Positions 1 through 8,710 of a stretch of DNA of 64,000 bases are shown here, in pieces. The translations under genes were made by a program, and so were the position numbers. The stretch is from the NCBI GenBank assembly GCA_942492635.1, contig CALOFP010000002.1, positions 682,001 to 746,000 on the forward strand, read 5' to 3'. Each line of letters begins with the position of its first letter. Position 1 is the first letter of the stretch. Source of the stretch: CALOFP01 sp942492635 (lineage in GTDB: Bacteria; UBP6; UBA1177; CALOFP01). Below the pieces are notes generated by a model. That model made no database searches. It had not been told where the DNA came from and worked only from the letters and a program-made list of their open reading frames with translations.

Positions 1-560
1 CTCTCAGGATTAATTATTGAATCTTCGGGGTTTGCTGAAAATTCGTCGACGACGGTTTTGTATTTCTTATCCTGTGCTTTGAGAATAAAAAGAACTCCAA
101 TATCCTGTAGAAGTCCGGCTGTAAAGCACTGTTCGCTGCATGGAAGTGAAAGCTCCTCGGCCAGTTTTCTTGCCGTAACCGCTCTCGCAATTGCCGTGGA
201 CCAGTAACTCTCGAAGTTAAACCATGAGGACAAAATGTCCGAAAGGGAATTTTTTACGCTGTGTGAGAGAACTATTGCCTCAATCCTTGCCTTGCCCAAA
301 AGGGCGGTCGCCTGCTTGAGATCTTCAACCCGGTGGCGAAGCCCGAAGGCAGCTGAATTTACAAGCTTGAAAAGAGAAACGACAAGGGCAGGATCATATT
401 GAATTTCTTTTGCAATTTCTTTTGATGAGATTTCGGGTTTTCTTAAAAGGGAGAGAATGCTCATTGATTTCGACGGGAGCATCGGAAGATTGTTTTCCTT
501 GAACATGGATTTTAATCGCAGAATAAGAATCTTTTTATCGATAGCTCTGAAAAGTCCCAA
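1..560 (-). CDS. HDOD domain protein (partial, C-terminus beyond window)
   Basis: The reading frame on the minus strand starts at a TTG at 558-560, preceded by a perfect AGGAGG Shine-Dalgarno (566-571), and stays open to the window edge (about 186 codons). The translation contains LVVSLFKLVNSAAFGLRHRV, a run of helices ending in VLSHSVKNSL, and AGLLQDIGVLFILKAQ. These are hallmarks of the HDOD (HD-related output) domain, which lacks HD metal-ligand chemistry and is usually found in signalling proteins. The start lies 11 bases after the stop of the pentapeptide-repeat channel gene, so the two are probably co-transcribed. The TTG is chosen because of the SD and because no in-frame ATG precedes the conserved N-terminal helices. 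The function of the cut C-terminal part is unknown. Confidence 0.75.
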   Translation of the reverse strand, partial: MGLFRAIDKKILILRLKSMFKENNLPMLPSKSMSILSLLRKPEISSKEIAKEIQYDPALVVSLFKLVNSAAFGLRHRVEDLKQATALLGKARIEAIVLSHSVKNSLSDILSSWFNFESYWSTAIARAVTARKLAEELSLPCSEQCFTAGLLQDIGVLFILKAQDKKYKTVVDEFSANPEDSIINPE

Positions 561-571
561 ATCAACCTCCT

Positions 572-1546
572 TTAATCTGCACGCCGGGCGATTTTATCGG
601 TGAGAATCGCTAGAAATCCACCAAGCATTGCATAACCCAGGATAACCTGGATTATCGTTACGATCTGGGCTGTTACGGATATGGGGACGGCATCTCCGTA
701 ACCCAGCGTCGTCATTGTCACAATACTGAAATAGAAAGGGGAGAGAACAGTTTCATGCGGCCCGAAATCAATGTCCACTCTTGTGTAAATCAAGGCGAAA
801 ATAAATGTCTGGATCAATATAAAGAGGAACCATCGGAGGACGCTTCTCCCGCAGTCGCTGGTAATGAACCAGATATAGTACCAGACTTTGTTGAAACCGG
901 AAGATGTTTGAAATTCGTAGATGTAGTTCTGATCCATGATAAAACGTCTGAGAAGGTAGGCTCCCGAGAAGTTTACATCGCGGATATCCGCTCCGATCCA
1001 GCTGGCGCTGTCGAAATTGGAAAGCCTGTCGATTTTGCTGTGATTGAGCAGCGTGTTGTTGAAAATTGAATGAGAGACATTGCTCATGTGCAGGTTCGCC
1101 CCCGTCATATTCGCCCCCGTAAAGTCGGTATGAATCAGGTCGGCCTCGAGAATTCTTGCATCTTCAAGATTACTCATTCTGAAATCAGCGTTTGTGAGAT
1201 CGGCCTTCGTCAGCGTGGAGTCCCGCAGGTCGGAGTGGAAAACAACGGCGTTTTTGAAATTGGCTAGCCCGAAACCGGTTCGTACCATTTTTGATTCCGT
1301 CAAATTTGAACCTGAAAAATCGGCCTCGGCTGCGTTTGCATCGGATAGATCCGCTCCCGAGAGATTCGTTCTTGAAAAATCGGCATGGAAGAGATTCAAG
1401 CCGGAAAGATCAATGGATGATAGATCCATTCCGGAGAAATTTTTCGCTTCGAAAGGTTTTTCCGACAGAAGGGATTCGAATTCCCATTTTGAGATTTTAC
1501 CGGATTTGTATTGCTCAATATACTTTCTCAAAAAATCCTCTTTCAT
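572..1546 (-). CDS. Pentapeptide-repeat protein with C-terminal two-helix ion channel
   Basis: 324 aa. Residues ~34-195 are tandem pentapeptide repeats of A(D/N)LxX type (for example GADLSDANAAEADFSGSNL), which fold as a right-handed quadrilateral beta-helix. They are followed by a transmembrane helix (WFLFILIQTFIFALIY), a pore loop with the K+ selectivity-filter-like TLGYGD at ~280-285, and a second helix (IVTIIQVILGYAMLGGFLAIL). The C-terminus matches the ion-channel 2 (KcsA-like pore) family, so this is probably a K+ or cation channel gated or anchored by a cytoplasmic beta-helix. No strong SD is visible before the ATG; the MKEDFLRKYIEQY helix that follows looks like a genuine N-terminus. 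The HDOD gene follows after 11 bases. What gates the channel cannot be read from sequence. Confidence 0.85.
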   Translation of the reverse strand: MKEDFLRKYIEQYKSGKISKWEFESLLSEKPFEAKNFSGMDLSSIDLSGLNLFHADFSRTNLSGADLSDANAAEADFSGSNLTESKMVRTGFGLANFKNAVVFHSDLRDSTLTKADLTNADFRMSNLEDARILEADLIHTDFTGANMTGANLHMSNVSHSIFNNTLLNHSKIDRLSNFDSASWIGADIRDVNFSGAYLLRRFIMDQNYIYEFQTSSGFNKVWYYIWFITSDCGRSVLRWFLFILIQTFIFALIYTRVDIDFGPHETVLSPFYFSIVTMTTLGYGDAVPISVTAQIVTIIQVILGYAMLGGFLAILTDKIARRAD

Positions 1547-1648
1547 ATGGAATCAATCTATAAAATTACAAGTAAATGTTAAAAAAATCAATTAATTCAA
1601 GTGAAATGCTTGATTGACAGGTCTATTGATTCACTAACGCCATCTGTA

Positions 1649-1670
1649 GAGACGTAACATGTTGCGTCTC
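1649..1670. repeat. Dispersed 22-bp palindrome, copy 1
   Basis: GAGACGTAAC and GTTGCGTCTC arms around AT form an almost perfect palindrome with one T:G pair. The same 22-bp palindrome recurs at 32758-32779 and 37317-37338 and, degenerate, at 10003-10024 and 29032-29053, always between genes. Confidence 0.7.
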
Positions 1671-2098
1671 AATCAGAACCGACTGGGTTGAACTGTTCAA
1701 ATGGCAGTATAGAACTATTATTCGAAACAAAACAGCCGTCAACTGCCCTGAAAAAAATATCGAACTAAGACGCTCTGCGGCAGTGTTCCGAATTCGCCTC
1801 TAAATTGATCTAGACCGGTGGGACCTATCACAATCTACAATCATTTTTCCCCGCATCTTTTCTTCTTGAAATCCTTCCCCCTGATTCTCAGGTGAAGCGG
1901 AGGATGAGGAATTTTTAGATGCTGATGCGCAAGGGCCTTTAAATCTGTAGGGATTCGGGTACCTGTAAAAACATTTTCCAACCCCAATCAGCCCTTGAAT
2001 TGATCAGAAAACAAATATTCGAACCAATTCAGCCGTTAAAATTACACGAAAAAAGATATCATTGCCATTCCAGCCACCATAATCTTGAAATTAAGAAT
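1671..2098. other. Intergenic stretch without a recognised gene
   Basis: AT-rich sequence between the channel gene and a decayed small gene. Short frames are open here (for example from 2000) but none has an SD or a recognisable protein. No strong hairpin was seen apart from the palindrome just upstream. Confidence 0.5.
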
Positions 2099-2366
2099 AT
2101 GGGAGGCAAGATAGCTTCTGTCCGGAGGAGATTATTTTTTTTTAGATCAATCCAGCGGCTATTTCCATCAGGATACAAATAATTACATCGTTCCAGCTGC
2201 TGAATCGGCAAGAATATTTTTTATGAGAAGGGATTGGGGACGGAATTACGGTTTTTATGTTTGTGAGAATTGTCAGACAGAAGTGGGAGAGAATAATTCA
2301 ACCATATACGTGGTTCCCGGAAGCCGGATAATTTGGGCGGAATATCACAGTAACTTTTCTATGTGA
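2099..2366 (+). pseudogene. Frameshifted small gene of unknown family
   Basis: An ATG at 2099 opens MGGKIASVRR, then the frame is lost near 2125-2130, before a run of T. In another frame the sequence continues smoothly as GDYFFLDQSSGYFHQDTN, then about 45 residues containing FFMRRDWGRNYGFYVCENC and ending WAEYHSNFSM followed by TGA at 2364-2366. A one-base indel joins the two into a coherent ~88-residue protein with a CxxC pair. The compositional coherence after the shift suggests a formerly coding gene, or a sequencing indel at the homopolymer. The family is not recognised. It is convergent with the HxlR gene. Confidence 0.4.
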
Positions 2367-2373
2367 CGGAAAT

Positions 2374-2724
2374 CTACTTTTTGCGTTTTGCCAGATACTC
2401 CACTGCCCAGCTGTTCAGTTCAGAGAAAACAGGGCCCAGGTTCTGTCCTACTTCTGTGAGGGAGTACTCAACTACAGGTGGAACTTCAGGATAAATGGTT
2501 CTGGTAACCAGTCCGTTTTTTTCAAGAGCTCTCAGCTGCTGGGCAAGCATCTTATGTGTAACTCCCGGCATCAGCTTTTCAAGTTCACCGAACCGCTTTG
2601 TCCCTTCATTTGAAAGATGCCATATTATAAGTGGAATCCATTTTCCAGAAAGAATTTCAAAAGCCACTTCCACTTCGCAGTCGTAACTGTCGCAACTTAC
2701 TTTATGTCTTCTCTCTTCCGGCAT
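2374..2724 (-). CDS. HxlR-family transcriptional regulator
   Basis: 116 aa, the usual size for this winged-helix family. The order is typical: an N-terminal Cys-containing segment (SCDSYDCEVEVAFEILSGKWIPLIIWHL), the HTH (RFGELEKLMPGVTHKMLAQQLRALEKNGLV), then the wing (RTIYPEVPPVVEYSLTEVG). HxlR proteins usually sense electrophiles or formaldehyde through Cys and regulate neighbouring genes. Two Cys sit near the N-terminus here. The gene faces away from the Fe-alcohol dehydrogenase ~970 bp away; a regulatory link to it is possible but only inferred. Confidence 0.85.
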   Translation of the reverse strand: MPEERRHKVSCDSYDCEVEVAFEILSGKWIPLIIWHLSNEGTKRFGELEKLMPGVTHKMLAQQLRALEKNGLVTRTIYPEVPPVVEYSLTEVGQNLGPVFSELNSWAVEYLAKRKK

Positions 2725-3608
2725 AACCCCTCCGACGATTTGTCGTTTTCATTATACTTCATTTTTTTTTCTGGCAAGTTAAAGGTAAAGATTTATTACC
2801 TAATCAGCTTTGATACCCTGTCTTGTTAAATTGAAATTTTCTTAAAATCTGTCTGTCGGTTATACTGTTTCATAGAGAAAAAAAAGATAGAAGATAATAT
2901 AATTTCTTGATATGTTTACATCAATGGATTTCATAATGTCTGCGGAAAGTTGTTTTGAATAAAGTTAAGTAGTTTTCGACAGACTATGTTGCTCTTTATT
3001 CTTTTTTTTTGACGGAAGATAAAAAGGACGCTGTCGAAGGAGTGCGGTTTTTCCATTTCCTCTGTCAATCCTCTCTTTTTTAGTAAAGGTAATTGATATA
3101 GTTGTTGATATTTTAGAAGATTTGATTAATTCAAGAAATTAAAAAATTAAGCTGTTTTTGAGCTTTGTTAGAGTCATGTTCTGTTCTTCCTGGGAAAAAG
3201 AAAAAATTTCAAAAAAATTTATCATTCACAAACGGGATTAATATTGAATTAGAAATTGTGAATCAATTCACTGCTGACTGTTTTTCCTCTGTAAACAACT
3301 GTGACGGGATAACTGTTTTGAGACTAGTGAGTTTTAAAAGGCCAGGTGTTGTGAGAGTCTGGAAAAGATAATGAATAAAGGTTGTTATGATGGTTGATTG
3401 CTGAGGTGACAACTGTTCTTTACTCTGATTTTTGGGAGTTGTAAACCGGCAGCAACACTTCTAATGCAAGTTAGGGAGATTCTTGGGGTTTGTGCAATAT
3501 CCGGTTACTGTTTAGATACCTGGATACCAAAATCATACTATGTAACGAAACGGTGCCTTCTTGACGACCGTTTCAAAAGAGAGTATCCAGTTCATGTCGT
3601 GCGACGAT
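2725..3608. other. Long AT-rich divergent intergenic region
   Basis: About 880 bp between the HxlR regulator (minus) and the alcohol dehydrogenase (plus). It contains T-rich and A-rich tracts and no ORF with an SD or a recognisable product. At 3549-3575 an inverted repeat with arms AAACGGT and ACCGTTT could be an operator or a transcript hairpin. Promoters for both flanking genes presumably lie here, but none is distinct enough to place. Confidence 0.45.
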
Positions 3609-3655
3609 GTTTTTCGGCCTCGATCCACGGGGGTGGAAAAAGAGAGCCGAAAAAC
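3609..3655 (+). promoter_or_regulatory. Strong 5'-UTR hairpin before the alcohol dehydrogenase
   Basis: The 10-bp arms GTTTTTCGGC (3609-3618) and GCCGAAAAAC (3646-3655) are perfectly complementary and extend inward by a CTC/GAG pairing. The loop is G-rich (CACGGGGGTGG). It ends 40 bp before the ATG of the Fe-ADH. It is not followed by a T-run, so it looks more like a leader structure or mRNA stabiliser than a terminator. No known riboswitch class was recognised. Confidence 0.5.
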
Positions 3656-3695
3656 AACGGAAGAAAAGTTAACCTGTTAAAAGAAGGGGAAAAAC

Positions 3696-4850
3696 ATGGC
3701 AAGATTTACAATTCCGAGAGACGTTTACCTGGGAGCTGGAATAATTGAGGAACTCAAGAACCTTGAGGGCAAAAAGGCCGTTATCGTTATCGGCGGCGGT
3801 TCCGTTAAAAGAAACGGCACTCTTGCAAGGGTTGAAGGTTTTCTTAAAGAAGCAGGAATGGAAACTGTACTGATCGAAGATGTTGAAGCTGATCCCTCTG
3901 TCGAAACCGTAATGAAAGGCGTTGAGGTTATGTCCGAGTTCCAGCCTGACTGGATAGTGGGTCTCGGCGGCGGTTCACCGATCGATGCAGCCAAGGCTAT
4001 GTGGATTTTCTACGAATATCCTGAATTCAGCTTTGAAGAAGCTGCCAAACCGTTCAACCTGCCTCAGCTCAGGACAAAGGCTAAGTTTGCAGCCATCCCG
4101 ACAACAAGCGGAACCGGTACTGAGGTTACTGCTTTCTCGGTTATCTGTGACAACAAAACAGGCGTTAAGTATCCGATAGCAGACTACAACATCATTCCGG
4201 ATGTTGCCTATGTCGATACCGACCTTGTTCAGACACTTCCTCAGAAACTTGTTGCACACACAGGTATGGATGCGCTCACTCACTCTCTTGAGGCGTATGT
4301 TTCAACTGTGGCCAACGATGTTACCGATTGTCTTGCCATGAAATCCATCGAAATGATCAGGGATCACATAGTGGATTCTTTCAACGGTGAACAGGTGGCA
4401 AGGGAAAAAATGCACATTTCACAGTGCCTTGCCGGAATGTCATTCACAAATGCACTTCTCGGAATCACACACAGCATGGCTCACAAGACAGGAAAGATAT
4501 TCGGAGTTCCTCACGGATGTGCAAACGCCATCTACCTTCCGACCGTAATCAGGTTCAACGCTGAATGTGCCGGTGAGAAGTATGCCGACGTAGCGAAAAG
4601 ATTGGGACTTAAGGGCGAGAGCACCGAAGAGCTGGTCGACTCACTCATCGAGTTCGTTGAAGGTCTCAACAAGGCTCTCAACATTCCGGCTACTCTCAAG
4701 GAGTACGGTGTGACCGAGGAGAAGTTCCTTGCGAACCTCGACAGCATCTCAGCGAACGCTGTTGCCGATCCCTGCACAGGTACAAATCCCAGGGAAATAA
4801 ATCCTGAGCAGATGAAGGAACTGTTCAAGACAATTTTCTACGGCAAATAA
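3696..4850 (+). CDS. Iron-containing alcohol dehydrogenase
   Basis: 384 aa, typical length of group III Fe-dependent alcohol dehydrogenases. These enzymes interconvert primary alcohols and aldehydes with NAD(P)H in the cytoplasm. The nucleotide-binding GGGSPIDAAK lies at 91-100. The expected iron ligands are all present: D192 and H196 (MDALTHSLEA), H259 (GITHSMAH) and H273 (VPHG); their spacing matches E. coli FucO exactly, offset by four. SD GAAGGGG precedes the ATG. The gene stands alone between a 5' hairpin and a GC-rich 3' hairpin. Exact substrate (ethanol, butanol, a diol) cannot be told from sequence. With nfnAB downstream it suggests fermentative redox balancing. Confidence 0.93.
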   Translation: MARFTIPRDVYLGAGIIEELKNLEGKKAVIVIGGGSVKRNGTLARVEGFLKEAGMETVLIEDVEADPSVETVMKGVEVMSEFQPDWIVGLGGGSPIDAAKAMWIFYEYPEFSFEEAAKPFNLPQLRTKAKFAAIPTTSGTGTEVTAFSVICDNKTGVKYPIADYNIIPDVAYVDTDLVQTLPQKLVAHTGMDALTHSLEAYVSTVANDVTDCLAMKSIEMIRDHIVDSFNGEQVAREKMHISQCLAGMSFTNALLGITHSMAHKTGKIFGVPHGCANAIYLPTVIRFNAECAGEKYADVAKRLGLKGESTEELVDSLIEFVEGLNKALNIPATLKEYGVTEEKFLANLDSISANAVADPCTGTNPREINPEQMKELFKTIFYGK

Positions 4851-4856
4851 TGAGAT

Positions 4857-4885
4857 GGGGAATCGGGTCGAAAGGCCCGGTTCCC
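4857..4885 (+). terminator. GC-rich hairpin after the alcohol dehydrogenase
   Basis: The arms GGGAATCGGG and CCCGGTTCCC form a 10-bp stem with one wobble, starting 7 bp after the stop codon. No U-tract follows, so it is a probable 3'-end-stabilising hairpin or weak terminator. Confidence 0.5.
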
Positions 4886-5248
4886 GATACGCCGTCGAGT
4901 TGGATAATCCGCTGAATATTTATAAATTTAAAAAGAAATATTGCAAAGCGGAAGAGGCTACTGTATAGAGTCTGACGGACAGGGGTGGCTGGACAGAGGA
5001 TTCTCTCTGTTTCCAAAAAATTTTATTGATTACTTTTTGTAAAGTAAGGTCGAAAAGATGTTCAGTAAGTTCTACGTTGTCAGAAACAAGAAGGAAAAAA
5101 CTCCTTCCTGATATCTTATCCTGAAAATTAAAGATAGAAGAAGAAAAGATGACTGTTAAAACTACTTCTATCAATATTTTGGATTTAATTTACAAAAATT
5201 AATCCGACTCTCTGGGAGAAAAAACCTTTTGTTGGAGGGGTAAAAGTT
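4886..5248 (+). other. Long leader region before nfnA
   Basis: About 360 bp without a credible gene. It contains a small perfect inverted repeat (GAAGGA/TCCTTC around 5090-5107) and ends with the SD GGAGGGG of nfnA. No recognisable riboswitch. Confidence 0.4.
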
Positions 5249-6103
5249 ATGTACGAAATTTTAAAAAAGAAGAAACTCGCACCGGAAATATTCGAATTGG
5301 TCATTAAAGCTCCCTTCATAGCTTCCCACAGGAAGCCGGGGCAGTTTGTTATCGTAAGAATTATGGAAGACGGGGAAAGAATTCCCCTGACCATTGCGGA
5401 CGCTGACGAAAAAGAGGGATCAATAACACTGGTAATCCAGGCCGTCGGAAAAACAACCCGCATGTTAAGCAGTATGGAAGTCGGCGAATTTATAAAGGAT
5501 GTTGCCGGCCCTCTCGGAAAACCGACCGAAATTGAAAAATGCGGAACAGCACTCTGTATCGCCGGCGGAATCGGAATAGCACCTCTCTTTCCCATCATCA
5601 AGGGACTCAAGGCTGCAGGCAACAGGGTTATCGTCATAATCGGTGCCAGAACCAAGGAACTGATTGTGATGGAAGATAAGGTGAATGAAGTTGCGGATCG
5701 CCTCGTTATCACCACAGACGACGGTTCCTACGGAATGAAAGGACTTGTTACCGACGCTGCCGAGCAGATCATATCTGAGGAGCAGATCGATAAGAGCGTA
5801 ATAATCGGACCTCCGATAATGATGAAGTTCAGTGTGGGTGTTACAAAGAAACACGGAATTCCTTCAATCGTCAGCCTCAACCCCATCATGGTGGACGGAA
5901 CAGGCATGTGCGGCGGCTGCAGGGTAACCGTAGGCGGTGAGACAAAGTTCGCCTGTGTGGACGGCCCTGAATTCGAGGGTGACCTTGTAGATTTCGACGA
6001 GCTTTTAAAAAGACTCTCCATGTACAAGAAGGATGAAAGGCAGCTTTCAGAGAAAAAAGAATCTGATCACAAATGCAGAATCGGTTTGAGCGGGGGAAAG
6101 TAA
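5249..6103 (+). CDS. nfnA: NfnA, FAD/[2Fe-2S] subunit of NADH-dependent ferredoxin:NADP+ oxidoreductase
   Basis: 284 aa, of the dihydroorotate-dehydrogenase electron-transfer / sulfide-dehydrogenase beta family. N-terminal FAD-binding ferredoxin-reductase barrel (HRKPGQFVIVRI; RIPLTIAD), then the NAD-binding Rossmann part (CGTALCIAGGIGIAPLFPI). The C-terminal [2Fe-2S] cluster motif is GTGMCGGCRVTV followed by a further Cys (FACVDGPEF). Together with NfnB it forms the cytoplasmic electron-bifurcating transhydrogenase that couples NADPH, NAD+ and ferredoxin. SD GGAGGGG sits well before the ATG. Its stop is one base before the nfnB start, so the pair is translationally coupled. A ferredoxin-NADP reductase for glutamate synthase is the alternative name for the same family. 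Confidence 0.9.
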   Translation: MYEILKKKKLAPEIFELVIKAPFIASHRKPGQFVIVRIMEDGERIPLTIADADEKEGSITLVIQAVGKTTRMLSSMEVGEFIKDVAGPLGKPTEIEKCGTALCIAGGIGIAPLFPIIKGLKAAGNRVIVIIGARTKELIVMEDKVNEVADRLVITTDDGSYGMKGLVTDAAEQIISEEQIDKSVIIGPPIMMKFSVGVTKKHGIPSIVSLNPIMVDGTGMCGGCRVTVGGETKFACVDGPEFEGDLVDFDELLKRLSMYKKDERQLSEKKESDHKCRIGLSGGK

Positions 6104-6104
6104 G

Positions 6105-7529
6105 ATGGAAGTTTTGACGAAAAAGGATAGATTGCAGATACCTCAGCAGAAAATGAAGGAGCAGGATCCTAAGGAAAGAATCCGCAACGTAAAAGAAGTT
6201 CCCTTCGGATACGATGAGGAAAGTGCAAAAGCAGAGGCTGCGAGATGTCTCCAGTGCGGCCCGAATGCTCCATGTACAAAAGGTTGTCCTGTTAACATCA
6301 ACATTTCCGAGGTGATGAAGGCGACTGCCGAAGGAGATTTCCGTAAGGCGATTAGCATAGTGAAGGAGAACAACCTTCTTCCCGGAATCTGCGGCAGAGT
6401 TTGTCCCCAGGAAGAGCAGTGCCAGAAAAACTGTACTGTCGGTAAGGTCCACAAAGATCCCTGCAAGAGCGTATCGATCGGAAACGTTGAAAGATTCCTT
6501 GCCGACTGGGAGAGGAACAACACCTCCTCAGACGAGGCGAAACCCTCAGAATCAACGGGTTTCAAGGTAAGCGTTGTCGGTAGCGGCCCGGCAGGACTTA
6601 CAGTTGCCGGTGAACTTGCAAGAAAGGGACACGAAGTTCATGTATTCGAAGCTCTCCACGGACCGGGAGGAGTACTTGCCTATGGAATTCCCGAGTTCAG
6701 ACTTCCCAAGGAGATCGTAAAGCGTGAAGTGGAGAACCTCCAGAAGATGGGCGTTGAGTTCCACTACAACTTCGTAATCGGACGTACCATCACAATGGAT
6801 GAGATGCGTAAAGATTTCGATGCGATTTTTGTCGGTACCGGTGCCGGTCTTCCCAGATTCATGAAAATTCCGGGCGAGAATCTCCTCGGCGTTTACTCAG
6901 CCAACGAGTACCTGACCAGATGCAACCTGATGAAGGCCTACCGCTTTCCTGAGAACGATACACCGATCCTCAAAGCCAAGAAGGTTGCCGTAGTCGGCGG
7001 CGGAAACGTGGCGATGGATTCTGCAAGAACAGCACTGAGACTCGGAGCCGAAAAGGTGATGATGATCTACAGAAGAGGCAAGGACGAGATGCCTGCCCGT
7101 GGGGAGGAGATCCATCATGCAGGTGAAGAAGGCGTTGAATTTCACACGCTCGAAAATCCCGTTCGCATCGTCGGCGACGAAAACGGCTGGGTAAAGGGTG
7201 TTGAAGTTATCAAAATGGAGCTTGGTGAGCCCGACGCATCCGGTAGAAGAAGACCCAGTGCCGTTGAAGGATCCGAGTACATCAAGGAAGCCGACGCAGT
7301 TATCATCGCAATCGGCAACAGTCCTAACCCTCTCATTCCCCAGAGCTGTCCAGAACTGGAAACAGAAAAGTGGGGCGGAATCATCACCGAGGAAGAGAGC
7401 ATGAAAACATCAGTAAAAGGTATCTTTGCCGGCGGAGACATCGTTCTCGGAGCCGCCACGGTTATCAAGGCGATGGAGCACGGAAAGAAGGCTGCGGCAT
7501 CGATTCACGAATACCTTTGCGGGAAGTGA
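6105..7529 (+). CDS. nfnB: NfnB, large subunit of the bifurcating transhydrogenase (GltD-like)
   Basis: 474 aa. N-terminal Cys-rich [4Fe-4S] region (ARCLQCGPNAPCTKGCPVNI and GICGRVCPQEEQCQKNC, residues ~47-115), then a FAD Rossmann motif VVGSGPAGLTVAGELARKGH and a second dinucleotide motif VAVVGGGNVAMDSARTALR. The C-terminus GIFAGGDIVLGAATVIKAME is the usual flavin-binding end. This matches the NfnB/homotetrameric glutamate-synthase small-subunit family. The tight pairing with nfnA favours NfnB over a glutamate synthase subunit, for which no large subunit is nearby. A rho-independent terminator follows. Confidence 0.92.
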   Translation: MEVLTKKDRLQIPQQKMKEQDPKERIRNVKEVPFGYDEESAKAEAARCLQCGPNAPCTKGCPVNINISEVMKATAEGDFRKAISIVKENNLLPGICGRVCPQEEQCQKNCTVGKVHKDPCKSVSIGNVERFLADWERNNTSSDEAKPSESTGFKVSVVGSGPAGLTVAGELARKGHEVHVFEALHGPGGVLAYGIPEFRLPKEIVKREVENLQKMGVEFHYNFVIGRTITMDEMRKDFDAIFVGTGAGLPRFMKIPGENLLGVYSANEYLTRCNLMKAYRFPENDTPILKAKKVAVVGGGNVAMDSARTALRLGAEKVMMIYRRGKDEMPARGEEIHHAGEEGVEFHTLENPVRIVGDENGWVKGVEVIKMELGEPDASGRRRPSAVEGSEYIKEADAVIIAIGNSPNPLIPQSCPELETEKWGGIITEEESMKTSVKGIFAGGDIVLGAATVIKAMEHGKKAAASIHEYLCGK

Positions 7530-7559
7530 TGAACGCCTTCAGCGTCGGTTAATCTGTAT

Positions 7560-7585
7560 GGGCGGAGGTTCTCTCCGCCCTTTTT
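7560..7585 (+). terminator. Rho-independent terminator of nfnAB
   Basis: GGGCGGAG and CTCCGCCC form a perfect 8-bp stem with a 5-nt loop, followed by TTTTT. It lies 30 bp after the nfnB stop. Confidence 0.9.
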
Positions 7586-7720
7586 GAATTCGAAATAGAG
7601 AGACGTCGCAACGTTTGCTGTGATAAATGAACCGGACATTTACAGATGACTTTATCAACAGTTTCATAAATTATAATTGAGTGGAGAACGACTCGATGGG
7701 ATTTGAGTAGGCGTTGGGAT

Positions 7721-8484
7721 CTATTCGGGTTTTCTTTTTCTTGCAACAACAAGTGCCTGACGAGCGCCGAAGCCGAGTTTGTAGAGAAGGGTGTCGAGAA
7801 ACTTGACCATTGGGTAGGGGATAAGAGAGAGCGTTAGTAACCTCAAAAAATTGACAACTTTTCCAAATGCCGGCCAATTTTTTCTGCTTGGGATAGTCAG
7901 GATTTTCCAGATGTGGCCGTTTATAAACATACTCGGCTCCACGTGGAGAATTGTAAAACCGGAAGAGGCAATTTTTGTAGTGATTGACTGCAGCGAGTAG
8001 TTCCTGATATGAAATGGGATGTAGTCCGGTTCTTCGATGGGAACGTAAACTGCAAGTATGCCCTCTTCGCAAATACTTTTTCTAAGCTCTTCAATTGTTT
8101 TTTCATCATCAAGTACATGTTCAAGTGTGTGTGAAGTCATTGCAATATCAAAATTTCCTTTTGGGATGTCTTCCGGAATATCTTCTCTTACAACTTTAAA
8201 ATCCGCTTTTGCAAATGATTTGAATTCGGGTTATTCGAAAGATAATCTATGGCAGAGGCTGAAACATCAGCTCCGGTAATATGGCAGTTTGCAGGAAATG
8301 TTTTCAGCATGTCTCCCGTGGCGCAACCGAAATCAAGAACTTTTACCTGATCCGTTTTTATATTTAATTTGTTGAAAACCTCATGAATTCTTTTGCATCT
8401 GTATCTAACATCAAATCTGAAAAACCATCTGAGTTTAATGAACTTGGAATAAAAATCGTCATATCGTTTCTTTTGAGCAGTCAT
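7721..8484 (-). pseudogene. Frameshifted class I SAM-dependent methyltransferase
   Basis: Two adjacent minus-strand frames together make one ~254-residue methyltransferase. The upstream frame (from 8484) carries the SAM-binding motif VKVLDFGCATGDML and ITGADVSASAIDYL, then stops. The downstream frame continues with KADFKVVREDIPEDIPKGNF, then FDIAMTSHTLEHVLDD, the usual motif IV region of methyltransferase fold 11/23 proteins. A one-base deletion in the A/T-rich stretch near 8215-8222 explains the break. The C-terminal half (PSMFINGHIWKILTIPS) is intact. Either a true pseudogene or a sequencing indel. The substrate is unknown. Confidence 0.75.
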
Positions 8485-8710
8485 GGCGAACCTCTTTGGT
8501 TGTTGAAAACATGAAAAAAGTTAAACACTTGAGGATCAGCAAATGTCGTGCCGTTAACGAAATATGCTCTTTTTGAAGGAGTTAACTAACTGAATGGATT
8601 GGTGTTGTTTGGTTTTCCTTGAAGGTTGGAGTAGGCTTGAAGGAAATTAAGGTTGCGTAAATTAAAAAAAGGTAATGTAAAAAACATTTACAAACAATTT
8701 AATGAAGCGA

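Noticed and set aside
3464..3748. Frame of 94 codons overlapping the Fe-ADH start
   Set aside because: It spans the 5' hairpin and overlaps the true ADH start; it has no SD or homology.
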